7,143 nt of DNA from positions 1-7,143 of the forward strand of contig JBOGHU010000067.1 of assembly GCA_050742255.1 (NCBI GenBank). Reading direction: 5' to 3'. The notes under the pieces were generated by a model. The model ran no database searches, had not been told where the DNA came from, and was given only the letters and a program-made list of their open reading frames with translations. This DNA is from JBOGHU01 sp050742255. Its GTDB lineage: Bacteria > Actinomycetota > Acidimicrobiia > Acidimicrobiales > CADCSY01. Shown piece by piece: positions 5,813 to 7,143 of the stretch (position 1 is the stretch's first letter; every line of letters starts with the position of its first letter). The position numbers and the translations under genes were made by a program.

Positions 5813-6169
5813 GTGCTGGGCGCGCTGGGAGCGGCTCTGGTGGTAGCGGTGGCCGGTTTCGGGCTGGCCCTCGTCGTCCGCGAGCTGAACGGCCTGGGCC
5901 AGCGGTCCCTCCCGCCAGCCTCCCAGCGGGTGCCCTTCCTCGGCGGGTCCCCCCCCGACACCCACGCCTGGGGCCGCTTCCACGCCCGTTGGTACCCGAT
6001 GGCGCTGCTGTTCGTGGCCTTCGAGATGGAGATGATGTTCATGTACCCCTGGGCCGTCGTCTACGTCCGGGAGGGGCCGGCGGCGCTGGTCGAGATGGGC
6101 ATGTTCCTCGCCATCCTGGCCCTCGGCCTCCTCTACGGCTGGCGGGAGGGCGCCTTCAGGTGGCAGTGA
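5813..6169 (+). CDS. nuoA: NADH-quinone oxidoreductase subunit A (NuoA/ND3)
   Basis: Membrane subunit of complex I, 118 residues, the usual size for NuoA. Three membrane helices are visible at about 3-23, 59-82 and 90-110. The hallmark second helix, FHARWYPMALLFVAFEMEMM followed by FMYPWAVVY, matches the NuoA pattern RFxVRFYxxAxLFxxFDxExxFLYPWAV; the acidic pair is Glu71/Glu73 in place of Asp/Glu. The end, LLYGWREGAFRW, also fits. The loop between helices 1 and 2 reads PFLGGSPP where most NuoA/ND3 have pYECG, so the conserved loop cysteine is missing. GTG 5813 is chosen over TTG 5804 because it follows a TANNNT box by eight bases and starts just ahead of helix 1. It overlaps the next gene by ten bases, as in an operon. 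Confidence 0.88.
   Translation: MLGALGAALVVAVAGFGLALVVRELNGLGQRSLPPASQRVPFLGGSPPDTHAWGRFHARWYPMALLFVAFEMEMMFMYPWAVVYVREGPAALVEMGMFLAILALGLLYGWREGAFRWQ
6144..6150 (+). promoter_or_regulatory. Ribosome-binding site of the NuoB/NuoD-like gene
   Basis: GGGAGGG inside the end of nuoA lies nine bases before GTG 6160. It favours that start over GTG 6166, which would give a four-base GTGA overlap with the nuoA stop but has this site 15 bases away. Confidence 0.6.
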
Positions 6170-7143
6170 CGCTCCTCGGGCGCGCCGCCGCCCGGGCCCC
6201 GGCCCCCGTGTTCGCGGCGGTGGGCGGCGGCGCCCGGTCCCGGGTCCAGGACCTGTCCCTCCGGCCCGGGCTGACCCTCGTCGCCTCGCCTCGCCACGCC
6301 ACCGTCCTGCTGGTGGCGGGGTGGGTCCCCGCCACCCTCCTCGACCCCCTGGCCCGCGTCCACGACCAGCTGCCCGCCCCCAGGGCCACGGTGTGGTGGG
6401 GGGTTGGCGCCGGGTTCCCCGACCCGGTCACGCCCGACCCGGTCACAGTGGCGCCCGGGGGGGACGTGGCCGGCGCCGTGGTCGCCTGCCACCGGGACCT
6501 GGTCACCGGGCGCCGCCCCTCCGAGGGCCACCTCCTGCCCGACGAGCCGCCCCACCCCTGGCGTGGCGTCGGCCCCTACGGCCAGGGTGGCGAGGGCATG
6601 ATGGGCGGCACCCCCTACGGGCGACCCATGCCCATGGCCGGTGACGACCGCGACGGCCTGGCGCTGGACCAGCTGCGCCTCAGGGTGGGCCCGTTCTTCC
6701 CGCCCTTCCCCCCCGGCCTGGCCCTCGACGTGGTGCTCCAGGGAGACGTGGTGCAGCAGGCCACGCCGGTGCCCAACCCGTTCGCCGGCGCCGGGGCCGG
6801 GATCACCGACGATCCTTTCGCCCGGGCCCTGTCCGGCCCCGTTCCCCTGGCCGACCTGGAGGTGGCCCGGGCCGGCCACCACCTGCGCTGGCTGTCCGCC
6901 TTCCTCGCCCTCCACGGGCTCCCCGCCCTGGCCGCCCGGGCCCTGCGCCTGGCCGCGGCCGCCTCCCCCCGCCACCGGGGGGCGGTCCGCGCCCTGGGCC
7001 GCCTCCTCGAGAGGGCCCGCTCGCTGCGAGGCGCCACCGACGGCGTCGGCGTCGTCTCCGGCGACGCCCTGGCCGGCTGGGGAGGTGGCCCGGTGGCCCG
7101 GGCCGCGGGCCGGCCCGAGGACGCCCGCGCCGGCCACCCCGCC
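6160..7143 (+). CDS. Degenerate NuoB/NuoD-like fusion subunit of a complex I-type locus (3' end missing)
   Basis: The frame is open for 328 codons and leaves the window. Residues 40-85 follow the NuoB (20-kDa) core: VASPRHATVLLVAGWV for SPRxADxxIVAGT, then LARVHDQLPAPRATVWWGVGAG for LRRVYDQMPEPKxVxxxGSC. The N2-ligand cysteines are absent; GSC reads GVG, there is no N-terminal CC pair, and the only cysteine seen is Cys110. From about 147 it resembles NuoD/hydrogenase large subunit: MMGGTPYGRPMPM, LRLRVGPFFPPFPPGLALDV, LQGDVV, and GGGPVARAAGRPEDAR (308-323), which recalls GPMLRASGxxxDLR of NuoD. The NuoD histidine motif GPQHPxTHG is not kept. A short PDPVT tandem lies at 88-96. The overlap with nuoA and shared strand imply one transcript and complex. 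Family membership is by-eye motif alignment; the role is probably structural or scaffolding. A standalone uncharacterised protein is the alternative. Confidence 0.75.
   Translation, partial: MAVTLLGRAAARAPAPVFAAVGGGARSRVQDLSLRPGLTLVASPRHATVLLVAGWVPATLLDPLARVHDQLPAPRATVWWGVGAGFPDPVTPDPVTVAPGGDVAGAVVACHRDLVTGRRPSEGHLLPDEPPHPWRGVGPYGQGGEGMMGGTPYGRPMPMAGDDRDGLALDQLRLRVGPFFPPFPPGLALDVVLQGDVVQQATPVPNPFAGAGAGITDDPFARALSGPVPLADLEVARAGHHLRWLSAFLALHGLPALAARALRLAAAASPRHRGAVRALGRLLERARSLRGATDGVGVVSGDALAGWGGGPVARAAGRPEDARAGHPA

Noticed and set aside
6424..6447. GACCCGGTCAC direct repeat in the NuoB/NuoD-like gene as a regulator site
   Set aside because: It is an imperfect 15-bp tandem coding for PDPVT twice and lies well inside the coding region, so protein-level duplication is enough to explain it.
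6133..7137. Minus-strand open frame of 334 codons at the right end
   Set aside because: It is antisense to the NuoB/NuoD-like gene, is Gly/Gln/Arg-rich and has no motif, while the plus frame has clear complex I motifs and a ribosome-binding site.

Overview
The window is very GC-rich (around three quarters G+C by eye). It reads as a fragment of an actinobacterial genome, most like an uncultured lineage such as the Acidimicrobiia. The signs are GTG starts, several leaderless-looking promoters with a TANNNT -10 box just before the start codon, and typical actinobacterial families (DUF3105, membrane-anchored metzincin, COG1233 oxidoreductase). The taxon is an inference. The first gene is joined to a copy of its own interior at base 1 and the last gene runs off base 7143, so the window may be a whole assembled contig with a faulty left end.

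Layout. Plus strand 16-1092: an alpha/beta-hydrolase-fold protein that appears to have lost all three catalytic residues. Plus strand 1141-2385: a single-pass membrane metzincin protease with an intact zinc site. Four genes lie on the minus strand, read right to left: a DUF3105 membrane protein (5731-5084), a phytoene-desaturase-like FAD oxidoreductase (5055-3457), a membrane-anchored BON-domain protein (3368-2871) and a two-CBS-domain protein (2819-2397). A 21-bp perfect hairpin separates the oxidoreductase from the BON gene, so the four probably form two units: DUF3105-oxidoreductase and BON-CBS. Plus strand 5813 to the end: nuoA (complex I subunit A), overlapping by 10 bases an unusual protein that looks like a NuoB remnant fused to a NuoD-like region.

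The nuo end is the most interesting part. NuoA lacks the YECG loop motif of ordinary NuoA/ND3. The next gene aligns by eye to the NuoB core and then to NuoD-like motifs, but has none of the cysteines that hold cluster N2. Together they suggest the start of a non-canonical complex I locus in which the quinone/FeS module has been remodelled or made redox-silent. The rest of the operon lies beyond the window.

No rRNA, tRNA, CRISPR array or mobile element was found. All gaps between genes are under 100 bases.
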